Source: Sphingobacteriia bacterium (lineage in GTDB: Bacteria; Bacteroidota; Bacteroidia; Chitinophagales; Chitinophagaceae). Taken from it: a stretch of 64,000 bases of DNA. This document shows, one piece after another, positions 52,975-63,093 of the stretch. The notes under the pieces were generated by a model. It ran no database searches, was not told the origin of the DNA, and worked only from the letters and a program-made list of their open reading frames with translations. The stretch lies in contig JAFKLS010000019.1 of assembly GCA_017304675.1 (NCBI GenBank), positions 392,339 through 456,338 of the forward strand. The letters run 5' to 3'. The translations under genes were made by a program, and so were the position numbers. Numbering within the stretch: position 1 is the first letter of the stretch; every line of letters begins with the position of its first letter.

Positions 52975-54549
52975 TTATTTTATAATATCTTTTACAGGTA
53001 TCTGAACAAAATAAATTTCTTTTACTCCTTCATATAAAAGGCCAATGGTATTATCGTCAATTTTAGTTAAAGAAGAATAGCCATAACAATTTCTTTCATC
53101 TATTAGTAATTGGTTAACGGGCAACCAGGTTTGCCCCATATCAAGGCTTGCTTTTACCGTAATATTATACCTGCCAGAACTGGTATTTGGATTACTGAAA
53201 AACAAAACATCTTGCAAACCATTACCCGTATTCACCCTGGCTTTTATAAAACTTCCCTGGCAAACAGGATCGGTTAAAGTATTGTAAGAAGTAATATGTT
53301 CCTGCCATGCATCGCCCATGTTTGCAGTAGTGGCAACACTTCTAAAGCTGCCTCTGTTATCTCGCATATTCAACATTAAATTACCTGCAGTAGTTTCTAC
53401 CACCTGGCATTCTGTTGTATTGGATTTTGCGCCGCTGCCACCTCTTTTCCAGCTAAGCCCTTTATCATTGCTATATACAATAGAAGAATAGGGTATTCCT
53501 GAAGCATCCCAATATTGTGCAGGGAAAACAATTGTTCCGTTTTGCATTACGATGCCACTACCCGGGCCCTGGAACATTATCTTCCAGGCAGGATCTTTTA
53601 CCTGGGGAGTAATGCTTGTTGGTGTTAACCAGGTTAACCCATCATCACTGCTGTTTGCCAGCATAAACTGCCCGGTTTGCTCCGGCAATAATCCTGGCCC
53701 GGAGCCAGCTATTGAATGATTGCCTTTACTCCATAAAGCAGCCACCCATATTTTTTTTGTTTGCGCATCAAATAAAATACAGGGGTCGCCAATACCACTA
53801 TTATCATTTGGGCCTCCCATACTCATAATCACTTTCATGCTTTGCCATGTTCTGCCACTGTCTGTGCTCCTGCTCATTCCTATATTGATGTAACCTGGCA
53901 AATCTGCACTATTGTTGTATCGTATATCGTAAACAGCAATCAGTGTTCCTTTATCGGTTGTTATGATTCCCGGTATGCGAAAAGTATTCACACCATCATC
54001 TCCTGCCCTTCTTACAGCAAAGCCTGATAATTTTGCAAAAGGTGAAATTGTTTCAACAACACTCGAAGCATTTCCTGCATCATCTGTTAATTGCGTGCAA
54101 TGCACTTCTATTTTTTTATTTACGGCTGCACCATCTTTTAAAACAGCACTTAGCCAAATAAAAGAAACACCCGGTTGCACCGTTAAGTTTACAGGTATAT
54201 CAAAGGAAGATGATAACTGGCTACAAGATGTTAGTAAATTATCTGTTGCAAAAGCGGTGTTGCCTGTTTGGTATACATCAATCTTTTGAATATCGCCTAC
54301 AGATGCTGCATTAATATTGCAATGTATTCTTTGATACTTCTTGTTGGAAATGGTTGCAGGTACATCAATCGTTAATCTTATCAACGGATTGGCAGCAAGT
54401 CCTTTTAAAACGGGGTTGGAAGATGCTATAGACCTTACGGTAACAGTATCTTTAACAGATATGCCTGAAGGCAGGTTATTTTTAGTACAGGCGAGTGTAC
54501 TTGCCCATAAACAACAAAAGAAGCCATACCCGATAGCAATTTTTTTCAT
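52975..54549 (-). CDS. nanH: Exo-alpha-sialidase, lipoprotein
   Basis: 524 residues. The signal ends in STLAC (Cys21), so it is a lipoprotein. Residues about 35-170 are a beta-sandwich as in Bacteroides sialidases. The propeller has FRIP (190-193, with Arg191 of the triad) and five Asp-boxes: STDSGRTW (228), SSDDGLTW (300), SNDKGLSW (360), TANMGDAW (408, degenerate) and SLDMGQTW (468). The Glu in TECQVVE, the NMRDNRG Arg and the Tyr near RNCYGYSSL complete the site. It frees terminal sialic acid from glycans outside the cell or in the periplasm. Central gene of the operon. Confidence 0.94.
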   Translation of the reverse strand: MKKIAIGYGFFCCLWASTLACTKNNLPSGISVKDTVTVRSIASSNPVLKGLAANPLIRLTIDVPATISNKKYQRIHCNINAASVGDIQKIDVYQTGNTAFATDNLLTSCSQLSSSFDIPVNLTVQPGVSFIWLSAVLKDGAAVNKKIEVHCTQLTDDAGNASSVVETISPFAKLSGFAVRRAGDDGVNTFRIPGIITTDKGTLIAVYDIRYNNSADLPGYINIGMSRSTDSGRTWQSMKVIMSMGGPNDNSGIGDPCILFDAQTKKIWVAALWSKGNHSIAGSGPGLLPEQTGQFMLANSSDDGLTWLTPTSITPQVKDPAWKIMFQGPGSGIVMQNGTIVFPAQYWDASGIPYSSIVYSNDKGLSWKRGGSGAKSNTTECQVVETTAGNLMLNMRDNRGSFRSVATTANMGDAWQEHITSYNTLTDPVCQGSFIKARVNTGNGLQDVLFFSNPNTSSGRYNITVKASLDMGQTWLPVNQLLIDERNCYGYSSLTKIDDNTIGLLYEGVKEIYFVQIPVKDIIK

Positions 54550-54575
54550 ACTATATTTTTTTAGTGATCATACAA

Positions 54576-55826
54576 TCAATTCAATTGTTTACCCTTAACA
54601 GGGCGAAGAAATAATAACTGAATACAAAGTGCCCCTAATACCACAAAAGCCAGCTTTGCGAGGTCGGCTCCAAGGCTGCCGTTATCACTTGATTTTCCAA
54701 GAAAGCTGGTGATCAGTGCACCGGAAAAAACACCCACCATATTCATTAGTCCATAGGCAGTAGCTCTATACCTGCTTCCCACAAACTGGCAAAGTATAGG
54801 CATGTTATTGGCATCGAACATGCCGTATCCTATTCCAAAACAAAATGCTGCAGATAGTACATATACAAAAGAATGTGCCAGCCCTAACAATAATAAAGAA
54901 GGAATAGTAAGCGCAATACCAATTGCACTGGTATAAATTCTGCCCCTGATGTTTTGTTCAATCCATTTATCAGATAACAAACCGCCCAGTAATACACCCA
55001 GCAAAGATGATGCAGCCGTTACAATGGTAGCCAGAGGCCCTGCAAGGTTCATATCAATCTTCAGGTTTTCTGCAAATAAAGTAGGTACCCAGTTTTTAAT
55101 AGCCCACCCCGGTAAACTTGGTACTGCAAAATATAGTAGTATCAATAAAAAGGGAAAATTAGACAATAAGGCCATTATACTTCTAACAACAGAAACCGGT
55201 TGATGCCTTAACAATTCACTGGCCTGGATAGTAATGTTCTTCTGTGTTGCTCTCTTTTCTTTCAGGAACAATATTAACACAAGCGAATAACCTACCCCAA
55301 CAACACCCAGCATATGAAAAGCCGTTTGCCAGGAATAAGAGGAAGATATCATTGCACCAAATCCACCGAGTGCCTGGCCAACATAAAGGCCTGTCATATG
55401 CACTCCTATTGCCAATGATCTTGTTTTATCTGAATGATAGTCGATGATCATAGACAATGCAGCAGGTATATATAAAGCCTCACTGATACCCATGATAGCC
55501 CTTAAAATATATAGTTGAGTAAATGTTGATGCAAAGCCCATAAAAAAAGTAACGGCAGACCATACAAACAGGCTACCCACTATTAGCCACTTCCTGTTTA
55601 TACGGTCTGCAATAAGGCCAGAAACAGGACTCATCAATCCATATATCCATAGAAAAACAGACATTAGATAGCCGAAGTTGGATGCCATTTTCAGTTCAGC
55701 AATATCTGCCTGCATGGCTGGCCTCATGGTAGAAAGCATTTGCCTGTCCATATAATTCAGTAAAGCAACAACCCACAACAGGCTTACCACCATCCACGAA
55801 TATTTGGAAGAAGATTTCATCAGCAA
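54576..55826 (-). CDS. MFS transporter, probable sialic-acid importer
   Basis: 416 residues with 12 hydrophobic segments. YMDRQMLSTMRPAMQADIAELKM after TM1 and GLIADRINRKWLIVGSL between TM2 and TM3 place it in the anion:cation symporter (ACS/hexuronate) branch of MFS, to which known Bacteroidota NanT proteins belong. Its place between the sialidase (26 nt) and the NanM gene (7 nt) supports Neu5Ac import across the inner membrane. Specificity is inferred from context. Confidence 0.88.
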   Translation of the reverse strand: MLMKSSSKYSWMVVSLLWVVALLNYMDRQMLSTMRPAMQADIAELKMASNFGYLMSVFLWIYGLMSPVSGLIADRINRKWLIVGSLFVWSAVTFFMGFASTFTQLYILRAIMGISEALYIPAALSMIIDYHSDKTRSLAIGVHMTGLYVGQALGGFGAMISSSYSWQTAFHMLGVVGVGYSLVLILFLKEKRATQKNITIQASELLRHQPVSVVRSIMALLSNFPFLLILLYFAVPSLPGWAIKNWVPTLFAENLKIDMNLAGPLATIVTAASSLLGVLLGGLLSDKWIEQNIRGRIYTSAIGIALTIPSLLLLGLAHSFVYVLSAAFCFGIGYGMFDANNMPILCQFVGSRYRATAYGLMNMVGVFSGALITSFLGKSSDNGSLGADLAKLAFVVLGALCIQLLFLRPVKGKQLN

Positions 55827-55833
55827 ATAATTG

Positions 55834-57006
55834 TTAATAAATGATATGGCCCATTAAAACAGATTTTGTTCTTGTTCCCGGTTTTATTTCCCCTGCAGGA
55901 ATCAGAATATCATTACCCCACCTTACTGCCATAGTAGTAACTGGTGAGTAAGGCATGTCTGACAATCGTTTCCAGGAATGATTAATCGTGTTGTATAGCC
56001 AAACACTTTTATCAAAGCCCTTATGTTCATCAATAAGTTCCATCTTTTCCCGGTTATATTTATTTTTTTCTGCAGCATCTTTTGCATGCAGAATATCAAA
56101 GTTCAGTTTTTCAATTTTAGAGAAGGTAATTCCGTTATCTCCACCCAATACAATAATCTTATCATGGTCTACCGCCACACCGCATGTTGCTGAAAGAAAT
56201 GCATGACTGGTGTTGCTGGCAAGTTCAGAACAGGCAACCCAACAATTTTTTGAAGGGATATAACAATAAACAACACCATGCAGATTGCTGATGCCTGCAA
56301 CAGCTTTACTTCTTCCGCCAATTACAAAAACACATTCTTCCTGTCCGTTAGATTGTGTAAGAACAGTTGTATGTGATAATGCAACAGGCAGTGGTGGTAA
56401 GTTTTGCCATTCTAATTTACCTGCATTTAGTGTAAGCTTTAAAAAAACGGAAAATGTTTGCATAGTATCTTCCCCACCAACAAGGAATATATTGTTGCCG
56501 ATTGAACAAACGGCAGCATTTGTAATGGCAAAAGGCAAAGAAGGTAATGTTTGCTGAATAACAGCTTCTTTCTTTGCATCCCAATTCATTAAAAACACAT
56601 TCTTACTAATGCCTGTTTTATTCTCTCCCCCTATGCAAATTATTCCGTGCAAAGTGGTAGTGCTGGCACTGTAAGCCAGTGGCTCTGGCAGCGTATCTTT
56701 TAACAATCTTGTTGTATAACGGCCACTATCTTTTTCAATAGCGTAAATAGTATTCCAGTATTTTTTTTCACCTCCTTTCCAAGGCATGCCATTGGGAAAA
56801 TTGGAGCCACCTGCAACCAACAATACACTATTGCTTACGCCACCGAATACGCCAGCCAGCCCCAATTGTTGTTCTCCGGGCAATGCCGTTACCACTTTCC
56901 AGCTAATATCTTTTATCATATTATTTTGTGCAAAAGAATACCTGACCGGTAGAAAAAATAACCAATAAAAAATAAAGTATTTTTTTATATCATATGAACG
57001 AAGCAT
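55834..57006 (-). CDS. nanM: Kelch-propeller N-acetylneuraminate epimerase (NanM-like), exported
   Basis: About 390 residues. I prefer the ATG at 57006 (MLRSYDIKKYFIFYWLFFLPVRYSFAQ) over 57018. Kelch blades are evident: LGLAGVFGGVSNSVLLVAGGSNFPNG, YSASTTTLHGIICIGGENKTG, AAVCSIGNNIFLVGGEDTMQ, ECVFVIGGRSKAVAG, GVAVDHDKIIVLGGDNG, and the C-terminal MAVRWGNDILIPAGEIKPGTRT. NanM turns the alpha anomer of Neu5Ac freed by sialidase into the beta form for uptake. It sits between NanA (14 nt) and the MFS gene (7 nt). Confidence 0.9.
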   Translation of the reverse strand: MLRSYDIKKYFIFYWLFFLPVRYSFAQNNMIKDISWKVVTALPGEQQLGLAGVFGGVSNSVLLVAGGSNFPNGMPWKGGEKKYWNTIYAIEKDSGRYTTRLLKDTLPEPLAYSASTTTLHGIICIGGENKTGISKNVFLMNWDAKKEAVIQQTLPSLPFAITNAAVCSIGNNIFLVGGEDTMQTFSVFLKLTLNAGKLEWQNLPPLPVALSHTTVLTQSNGQEECVFVIGGRSKAVAGISNLHGVVYCYIPSKNCWVACSELASNTSHAFLSATCGVAVDHDKIIVLGGDNGITFSKIEKLNFDILHAKDAAEKNKYNREKMELIDEHKGFDKSVWLYNTINHSWKRLSDMPYSPVTTMAVRWGNDILIPAGEIKPGTRTKSVLMGHIIY

Positions 57007-57020
57007 CAGAAAACCCAATA

Positions 57021-57947
57021 TTAATTAAGCTTCGATTTAAAGCTGTGAAAAGATACGGCTTCAGCATCTGCTGAAAACTGTTTGAATGCTTCGTCATCCA
57101 TGTTTTTTACGGGTAGCCTGAACGCCCCGCAATCTAATCCTGCCAGTTTCATATATGCTTTACCTGTTGCAATACCACCATATTTACCAAGCAGCCCGAT
57201 CATATCAATAGATTGTTGTTGCAATGTTCTGGCAAGAGCAAGCTCTCCAATATTAAAGGCATCCATCATTTTTAAATAAAGAGGGGCTGCATAATTAAAA
57301 GTACTGCCCACTGCACCTTTTGCGCCGAGAGCCAGTGCCGCCAGCATGTTCTCGTCTCTACCCCAAAGCATATCGTACTTGCCTTGATTGAAATGAAGAC
57401 AGGAGAGAAAATCCATAAAATCTTCATGTGTATATTTTATTCCGGCAAGGTTGGGCATTTTTCCATCCAGCGCTTTTAATAACCCGATCATTGGAAAAAA
57501 AACTCCATTCAACACCGGTATATGATAATAATAAAAAGGCATATCAGGAACGGCTGAAGCAATTTCAATACATACTTCAGCAAGTATATCTACCGTAAGC
57601 GGTTTAAAATAAAAAGGCGCCGTAAAAGAAATAGCATGTAATTTAAGCATTCGGGCATGTTGTGCCAGTTCTATACAATCTTTTATGCAGGTGCCTCCCA
57701 GTAATGTCATGATTTTAAAATCAGGATCATTAGCTGCTGCATTGGCCCATGCCTCTGCTACTGCTTTTTTTTCCTGCATAGATAAAGAAACACCTTCGCC
57801 GGTTGATCCGCAAATAAATGCGCCCTTTACATTATTCTGCTTTAAAAAATTATAGTACGCAGGTATTAAAGAAAGATTCAGTTCTCCGTTAAAATGCATG
57901 GGCGTAAATGGTGCGGCAATTAACCCTTGTAAATGAGTAATATTCAT
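57021..57947 (-). CDS. nanA: N-acetylneuraminate lyase
   Basis: 308 residues, DHDPS/NAL family. The phosphate/carboxylate loop is FICGSTGEGVSLS, the catalytic Tyr lies in PFYYYHIPVLNG, and the Schiff-base Lys171 in AGIKYTHEDF. The enzyme cleaves Neu5Ac into ManNAc and pyruvate in the cytoplasm. Context with sialidase, NanM and AGE epimerase makes NAL certain over dihydrodipicolinate synthase. It follows susD by 78 nt and is the first catabolic gene of the operon. Confidence 0.95.
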   Translation of the reverse strand: MNITHLQGLIAAPFTPMHFNGELNLSLIPAYYNFLKQNNVKGAFICGSTGEGVSLSMQEKKAVAEAWANAAANDPDFKIMTLLGGTCIKDCIELAQHARMLKLHAISFTAPFYFKPLTVDILAEVCIEIASAVPDMPFYYYHIPVLNGVFFPMIGLLKALDGKMPNLAGIKYTHEDFMDFLSCLHFNQGKYDMLWGRDENMLAALALGAKGAVGSTFNYAAPLYLKMMDAFNIGELALARTLQQQSIDMIGLLGKYGGIATGKAYMKLAGLDCGAFRLPVKNMDDEAFKQFSADAEAVSFHSFKSKLN

Positions 57948-58025
57948 TTTCTATTCAATTCTATGTTCTGAAATAAGCAGGCCACTAAGGCCTGCTGTTG
58001 ATTATAAACTAAACTTGCCTTAAAC

Positions 58026-59594
58026 CTAAAAACTTGAGTAACCTGCTGTTTGTACCAATAACCTGTTATTGGTTAAAGAACTCCTGTCTATTGGCCATAA
58101 TAATCTTCCGGCCGGATCTGTATTAAGAAAATTTGCAGCAGGCATTACATATTTGTATACGTAAGATCCATTGGGATCAAGCCTTACAAGATCGTACCAA
58201 CGCTTTCCTTCAAAAATAAATTCGTACAATCTTTCCTGTAAAAGCGCATCTTTAGGGCTGGCATCTATTAACTGGTTAGGATAACCATATGTAGCAGTGT
58301 TGTAATTGGCACCGAAAGCTCTTGCCCTTACAAGATTTATTTCAGTTGCTGGGCTTTGCCCTAATGCTATTTCTGCTTCTGCTTTAAACAGTAACAATTC
58401 TGCATACCTGTATATGGGATAATCGTTGGTAATAACCCTGTTGCCATTCTGAAATTCTCCCTGATATTTGTTAGCAAAACATCCGGCAATAACATACTTG
58501 CCTGCAACCAGATTATAAGCCGGTTGAATAGAGGACAGAGCTCTTGAATCTTTAGGATCAAATTGCCTGAAACTGGCAATTTTAACAGGTGCCCTTAACA
58601 GTCCACCCCAGTTTCCTGTTGTATTGGGATTGAATTTTGCATTGTTTACAGAATCATAAAAATTAGAGATCAGGGAAGTTTGTGGTACAAAGCTGTTTGT
58701 AACGAAATTCATGTTGGCTTCGTTATACAAATACCGTGAAGCAAAAATGATTTCTGCATTGGCACGGTTAGTGGTAGCAAAAACATTGGGAAAGCTACTT
58801 ACCAGCGATAGCCCTGCAACATTTGTTTGAATATCGTTTACTGCATTTAATGCCGTTGTAGCATCGGTTGTTCCGCCTCCTCTATAGCTTGTCCACAAAT
58901 ACACATCGGCTTTTAACATTAAAGTAGCAGCTTTAGACCAGAAATATTTTCCGTTACCGGCATCAAAAGAATAATTGGTTCCATAATTTGCAACAGAACT
59001 ATCAATATCCGCTTTTATCAAACTTATTGTTTGAGACAAACTGTTGGAAGCTTTTGCCAGGTTTGAAATATCGAACCCTACAACAGGATCTGTTTGCAGT
59101 ACCACTCCACCCCAGGATTTTAGCAGGTGATAATAATAATAAGCCCTCATTCCGTAGGCCAAACCCAGGTATTGATTCTTTTTAGCCTGTGTTAAGAGCG
59201 ATGTATTTCTAAGCTGACTGATAAATAAATTTATCTGCACTATATTATAATAAAAGCCACTGAAATTTCCCTGCCCGAATACATTATCCAAATTCATACT
59301 ATTCAGCCAGGTTCTTTCTGCTCCCTGTGTGGCCTCACCTGTAAAGGATCCAGAATTACCGGGATCTGTACCAAAAATATCCGACCTCATTTCACCCAAT
59401 ACCTGAAAATTGGCATTGTCTGTTCTGAAACGAGTATGCAGGCCTGTAGCAAATGCATCGAAAGAGCTTGCGGCTGTCCAATAATTGGCATTACTGATAG
59501 TACTAACCGGAGAAAGATCTAATTGCTTTGAACAGGAAACCAGGATCATTAGCAATACCGCTAATAAATTAAGGGGCAATATTTTTCTTTTCAT
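58026..59594 (-). CDS. SusD/RagB-family glycan-binding lipoprotein
   Basis: 522 residues. Lipoprotein signal LLAVLLMILVSCSKQLDLSP with Cys21. The helical SusD core follows: ISNANYWTAASSFDAFATGLHTRFR, a TPR-like region with KKNQYLGLAYGMRAYYYYHLLKSWGGV, and the C-terminal ELLLFKAEAEIALG and LLQERLYEFIFEGKRWYDLVRL typical of RagB/SusD. It caps the SusC barrel and captures sialylated glycans or free sialic acid. It starts 19 nt after the SusC stop. Confidence 0.95.
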   Translation of the reverse strand: MKRKILPLNLLAVLLMILVSCSKQLDLSPVSTISNANYWTAASSFDAFATGLHTRFRTDNANFQVLGEMRSDIFGTDPGNSGSFTGEATQGAERTWLNSMNLDNVFGQGNFSGFYYNIVQINLFISQLRNTSLLTQAKKNQYLGLAYGMRAYYYYHLLKSWGGVVLQTDPVVGFDISNLAKASNSLSQTISLIKADIDSSVANYGTNYSFDAGNGKYFWSKAATLMLKADVYLWTSYRGGGTTDATTALNAVNDIQTNVAGLSLVSSFPNVFATTNRANAEIIFASRYLYNEANMNFVTNSFVPQTSLISNFYDSVNNAKFNPNTTGNWGGLLRAPVKIASFRQFDPKDSRALSSIQPAYNLVAGKYVIAGCFANKYQGEFQNGNRVITNDYPIYRYAELLLFKAEAEIALGQSPATEINLVRARAFGANYNTATYGYPNQLIDASPKDALLQERLYEFIFEGKRWYDLVRLDPNGSYVYKYVMPAANFLNTDPAGRLLWPIDRSSLTNNRLLVQTAGYSSF

Positions 59595-59613
59595 ATAATT
59601 ATTTTAATTTATT

Positions 59614-62600
59614 TTAAAAAGACACCTGTGCACCCACTACAAATGTTTTAGGCGTTGGATATGTACCCTGGTAAACTCCGTAGGTGGTATTGGCAATAGG
59701 CGGTTCAGGTGTTAACCCGCTAAAATGTGTGAGATAGAATAAATTATTGGCACTTACATACACTCTTGCCTGCGATAGAATCCTGAATTTGTTCAACTGC
59801 TTCTTATCAAAATTATACGCCAGGGTAATTTCTCTGCAGGCAACATAATCTCCTTTCTCATAAAACAAAGAATTATTGCCATTCAATACTGCCGAAGCAT
59901 TATTGGCCCTTGTATAATTTTGTTTCCCCGCACCTGCCACCTGGTCTGCATAATATACTTTAGAAATATTAGTAACTGTATTAGTAGGAGACCATGCCTG
60001 TTTTTGTAAAGTAGTATAGTTCAGTGTTCCCTGATAGTTTCCTAAAGTTCTTGCTATGGCATCATTATAAATGGTATGGCCAAATGCATAATCGAACCTT
60101 GCAAAGAAGGAGAAATTTTTATACGACAGGCTTGTAGAAAAGCCGCCTGTGTATTTCGGGTAAACATTGCCCAGGTACACCTGATCGCGGGAATCTATGG
60201 TATCATTTTTAGCTACATCCAGCCAGTTTACATCGCCTGGTCCAATATGGCCTCCGTTTGTGCCTGGTCCGGCAGGTAAATTAGGCCCGGTTATATTGGC
60301 TATTCTATCTACCCTGTTTCCTGCAATGGCTGCCACTTCTGCTGCATCTTTAAATATAGATACCTGTTTGTAACCATAAATATCACCAAGGGTATGCCCT
60401 TCCTGTAAACCGCCCACCCATACCAATTGTTTTGTATTGGGATCCCATACCTGTAAACCTCCCTGACGATTATTTTGATTGCCATTATAAGGCAATTGAA
60501 GTATCTTATTCTTAACAAACGAAACATTACCGGCAACATCCCAGGTTAAACCATTGGCAAGTTGTAAAACTTTAGCACTAACCGATACCTCATATCCCTT
60601 GTTCTGTAAAGTACCCAGGTTAGTAGTTACAGAAGAAAAGCCAACGTAACTGGGCAGGGTAAGAGATGTTAACAGATTGGTTGTTTTCCTGTTAAAATAA
60701 TCAAAGGCAATAGTAACCCTGTTTTTAAGAATACCTATATCAGCACCTATATCTGTTGTTTTACTTTGCTCCCATGTAAGGTTAGAGTTTACCACCCCGG
60801 TATTTAAGTATCCGCCAATGCCATTATAATTTCCCTGCGAACCAAATACACCTTGTACATCGTAAGGCCCTATATTGGTAATATTACCATTAACACCATA
60901 GCCTATTTTGGGTTTGATTAAATTAATGTAGTTAGATATTTTGCTTTCTTTAAAAAACTTTTCGTTATGTATGTTCCAACCCGCAGACATGCCCGGGAAA
61001 AAGCCCCATCTTGTTGAAGGTGCAAGGTTAGATACTCCATCCAGCCTGGTAGCAATATTAACCACATAGCGGTTATCGTAATCGTACACAATTCTTCCCA
61101 AACCTGAAACAATTGAGCTTTTGGTAATAGTACTGTAATTACTTCCCGCAGCAAAAGTTGTACTTGCATTAGCAGTAGAAATTAAATCTGTAGAGGCACC
61201 TGTTCCTGCAACCTGCATCGTAAAATTCTTCTGCCCGAAAAACTCTGTACCCACCATTGCATTAAGATGGTGTTTAGTCCAAAAAGTTTTAATATAGTTA
61301 ATGGTAGCACTATACTGCTGCTGAAATGTTCTTGTATAATAATCTGTTGCCGGCCTAGTAGTTGTATAAGTAGGTGGTGATGAAAACATTTGCGCATAAG
61401 TTTGTGTTGCTGCAGTAAACGATTGCTGAAGGTTTTCAAAATAGTATACAGATGCCGTAGCCTTAATAAACAGGTTGGGCAGTATATCATATTTTACAGA
61501 AGCATTACCGGTAATCCTGTTGGTTTCATTAATTCGCTGCATCTTAGATAGCAGGTATAACGGGTTACCATCGCTGGTACCATTGCCCGGGTTAGGAATT
61601 GTTTTTGCAGAATCAACCCATGGATTAAATGTTGGCCAAAGTGCAAGGCTTCTGTAAATGGTATTGATCTCCGATGCTGCTGCAGTGCCCAGCTGGTTAG
61701 ATGTTGAGAAAGTACCCCCTGTGGTTATTTCAAGATTAGGCTTTACTTTATAGGAATAATTAATATTTCCTGTATACCTTTTGTAAGAAGATCCTACAAT
61801 AATCCCGTCTTCGTTGTAATAATCAAAACTTCCAAATACCCTGGCTTTTTCGTTGCCTGCATTTAGGCTTACATAATGGTCTTGTGTTAAAGTATTTCTA
61901 AACACAAGGTCTCTCATTTCACCGCCATGATCTTTAAAGATAATGATGCCTGCACCGTAAGGATCAGTAACCGTATCCCATCCTTTATTCAACAAAAACT
62001 CGTTTCCGGTATACGAGCGTATGTCGAAAGAAGCAAGGTTGGCCGGGTCTGTGAGCAATCCATAGCCCCTCGTTGCATTTACCTGCGCCAAAGTTCTACC
62101 GGAATTAAGGTTCCCTAAACGATTGTAATAAATATAATCTTTGGCATCTAAATAATCCCATCCTTTTCTTTGCTTGTTAAATCCTTCCGTAAACTTATAA
62201 GATAATGTTGCTTTGCCGCTCTGCCCCTGTTTGGTAGTAATTAAGATTACACCGTTATTGGCCCTTGCACCATAAATAGCAGTTGCAGAAGCATCTCTTA
62301 GCAAATCTATAGAAGCTATATCTTCCGGCGCTATATCGTTTAATGAACGTATAATGCCATCCACCACAACCAAGGGTGCCGTTGGTGAGTTAATAGAAGC
62401 ACCTCCCCTCAATAAAATGTAGGGTGTGGCACCTGGCGAACCACTGGTGTTTACCACCTGAACACCTGCCACTGCACCTTGTAAAGCTGTTCCAACATTG
62501 GCTCTTGGAGCAGTTTCCAATACCTGGTTATCTATACGCCCCATTGATCCCGTGATATTTCTTTTAGACTGGGTGCCATAACCCACTACCACCACTTCAT

Positions 62601-62913
62601 TCATTTTATCAGTTGTGGCTTTCAATGATACTTCAATGGCATTTTGCCCTTTCACAGGAATTTCCTGTGCAGCATAACCAATGTAACTGATGAGCAAAAC
62701 ATCGGTCTCTGATACATTAATTGAGAAAGAGCCATCTTTAGAAGATTCCGTTCCCGATGATTTTCCTTTTACGAGAATGGTGGCCCCTGATAACGGTTTA
62801 TTGTCTTCACCGTAAACTTTACCCAAAATTTTTCGGATCTGAGAAAAAGAAGATATACTCAATAAACTGAATATTCCCCATACCAAAACCCGATAGCAAG
62901 CAATTTTTTTCAT
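59614..62913 (-). CDS. SusC/RagA-family TonB-linked outer-membrane transporter
   Basis: 1099 residues. Signal peptide ending SSFSQ, carboxypeptidase-regulatory-like domain (about 25-110; KILGKVYGEDNKPLSGATIL), the SusC signature NEVVVVGYGTQSKRNITG, plug domain with TPYILLRGGASINSPTAPLVVVDG and ATAIYGARANNGVILITTK, then the long barrel ending PKTFVVGAQVSF. It imports sialic acid or sialo-oligosaccharides across the outer membrane, powered by TonB. First gene of the nine-gene operon, with a clear promoter and a candidate operator directly upstream. Confidence 0.96.
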   Translation of the reverse strand: MKKIACYRVLVWGIFSLLSISSFSQIRKILGKVYGEDNKPLSGATILVKGKSSGTESSKDGSFSINVSETDVLLISYIGYAAQEIPVKGQNAIEVSLKATTDKMNEVVVVGYGTQSKRNITGSMGRIDNQVLETAPRANVGTALQGAVAGVQVVNTSGSPGATPYILLRGGASINSPTAPLVVVDGIIRSLNDIAPEDIASIDLLRDASATAIYGARANNGVILITTKQGQSGKATLSYKFTEGFNKQRKGWDYLDAKDYIYYNRLGNLNSGRTLAQVNATRGYGLLTDPANLASFDIRSYTGNEFLLNKGWDTVTDPYGAGIIIFKDHGGEMRDLVFRNTLTQDHYVSLNAGNEKARVFGSFDYYNEDGIIVGSSYKRYTGNINYSYKVKPNLEITTGGTFSTSNQLGTAAASEINTIYRSLALWPTFNPWVDSAKTIPNPGNGTSDGNPLYLLSKMQRINETNRITGNASVKYDILPNLFIKATASVYYFENLQQSFTAATQTYAQMFSSPPTYTTTRPATDYYTRTFQQQYSATINYIKTFWTKHHLNAMVGTEFFGQKNFTMQVAGTGASTDLISTANASTTFAAGSNYSTITKSSIVSGLGRIVYDYDNRYVVNIATRLDGVSNLAPSTRWGFFPGMSAGWNIHNEKFFKESKISNYINLIKPKIGYGVNGNITNIGPYDVQGVFGSQGNYNGIGGYLNTGVVNSNLTWEQSKTTDIGADIGILKNRVTIAFDYFNRKTTNLLTSLTLPSYVGFSSVTTNLGTLQNKGYEVSVSAKVLQLANGLTWDVAGNVSFVKNKILQLPYNGNQNNRQGGLQVWDPNTKQLVWVGGLQEGHTLGDIYGYKQVSIFKDAAEVAAIAGNRVDRIANITGPNLPAGPGTNGGHIGPGDVNWLDVAKNDTIDSRDQVYLGNVYPKYTGGFSTSLSYKNFSFFARFDYAFGHTIYNDAIARTLGNYQGTLNYTTLQKQAWSPTNTVTNISKVYYADQVAGAGKQNYTRANNASAVLNGNNSLFYEKGDYVACREITLAYNFDKKQLNKFRILSQARVYVSANNLFYLTHFSGLTPEPPIANTTYGVYQGTYPTPKTFVVGAQVSF

Positions 62914-62929
62914 AATCTTCGTTTTAGTA

Positions 62930-62944
62930 TTATGTATTACATAA
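62930..62944. promoter_or_regulatory. Candidate NanR-like operator at the susC promoter (TTATGTATTACATAA)
   Basis: Perfect 7+1+7 palindrome directly downstream of the susC -7 box, so it covers the expected transcription start. Its core GTATTAC fits the GTnnnAC pattern of GntR/FadR-family operators; the regulator gene is divergent and 200 nt away. A near copy lies at 63094-63106. Confidence 0.65.
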
Positions 62945-62975
62945 CAAATATAAATAGAATTAACAATTCTCCAAC
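62945..62975 (-). promoter_or_regulatory. Promoter of the sialic-acid operon
   Basis: Minus-strand -7 box TATATTTG (62945-62952), a perfect TAnnTTTG match. A GTTG/TTGG word at 62971-62975, 19 nt upstream, is the likely -33. Leader to the susC ATG about 25 nt. Confidence 0.65.
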
Positions 62976-63008
62976 TTTTTCTTTTAGTAGTTCCTAAAAT
63001 TAATTTTA

Positions 63009-63029
63009 ATTAATTGATAATCAACTAAT
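63009..63029. promoter_or_regulatory. 21-bp inverted repeat in the susC-regulator gap
   Basis: ATTAATTGAT-A-ATCAACTAAT, 9 of 10 arm positions paired, with TTGATAATCAA at the centre. The same 11-base core occurs twice ahead of the T9SS operon (8098, 8164). Position about -80 from the expected susC start suits an activator. Confidence 0.45.
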
Positions 63030-63062
63030 TGAAATGAAATAAAGTAATATGTTTAAATTATG

Positions 63063-63070
63063 TATTTTTG
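63063..63070 (+). promoter_or_regulatory. -7 box (TATTTTTG) of the FadR/GntR regulator gene
   Basis: Perfect TAnnTTTG match on the plus strand, 44 nt before the ATG at 63115. No clear -33 TTTG. Confidence 0.5.
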
Positions 63071-63093
63071 CCAAGCCAGTTTACACTTTCTAT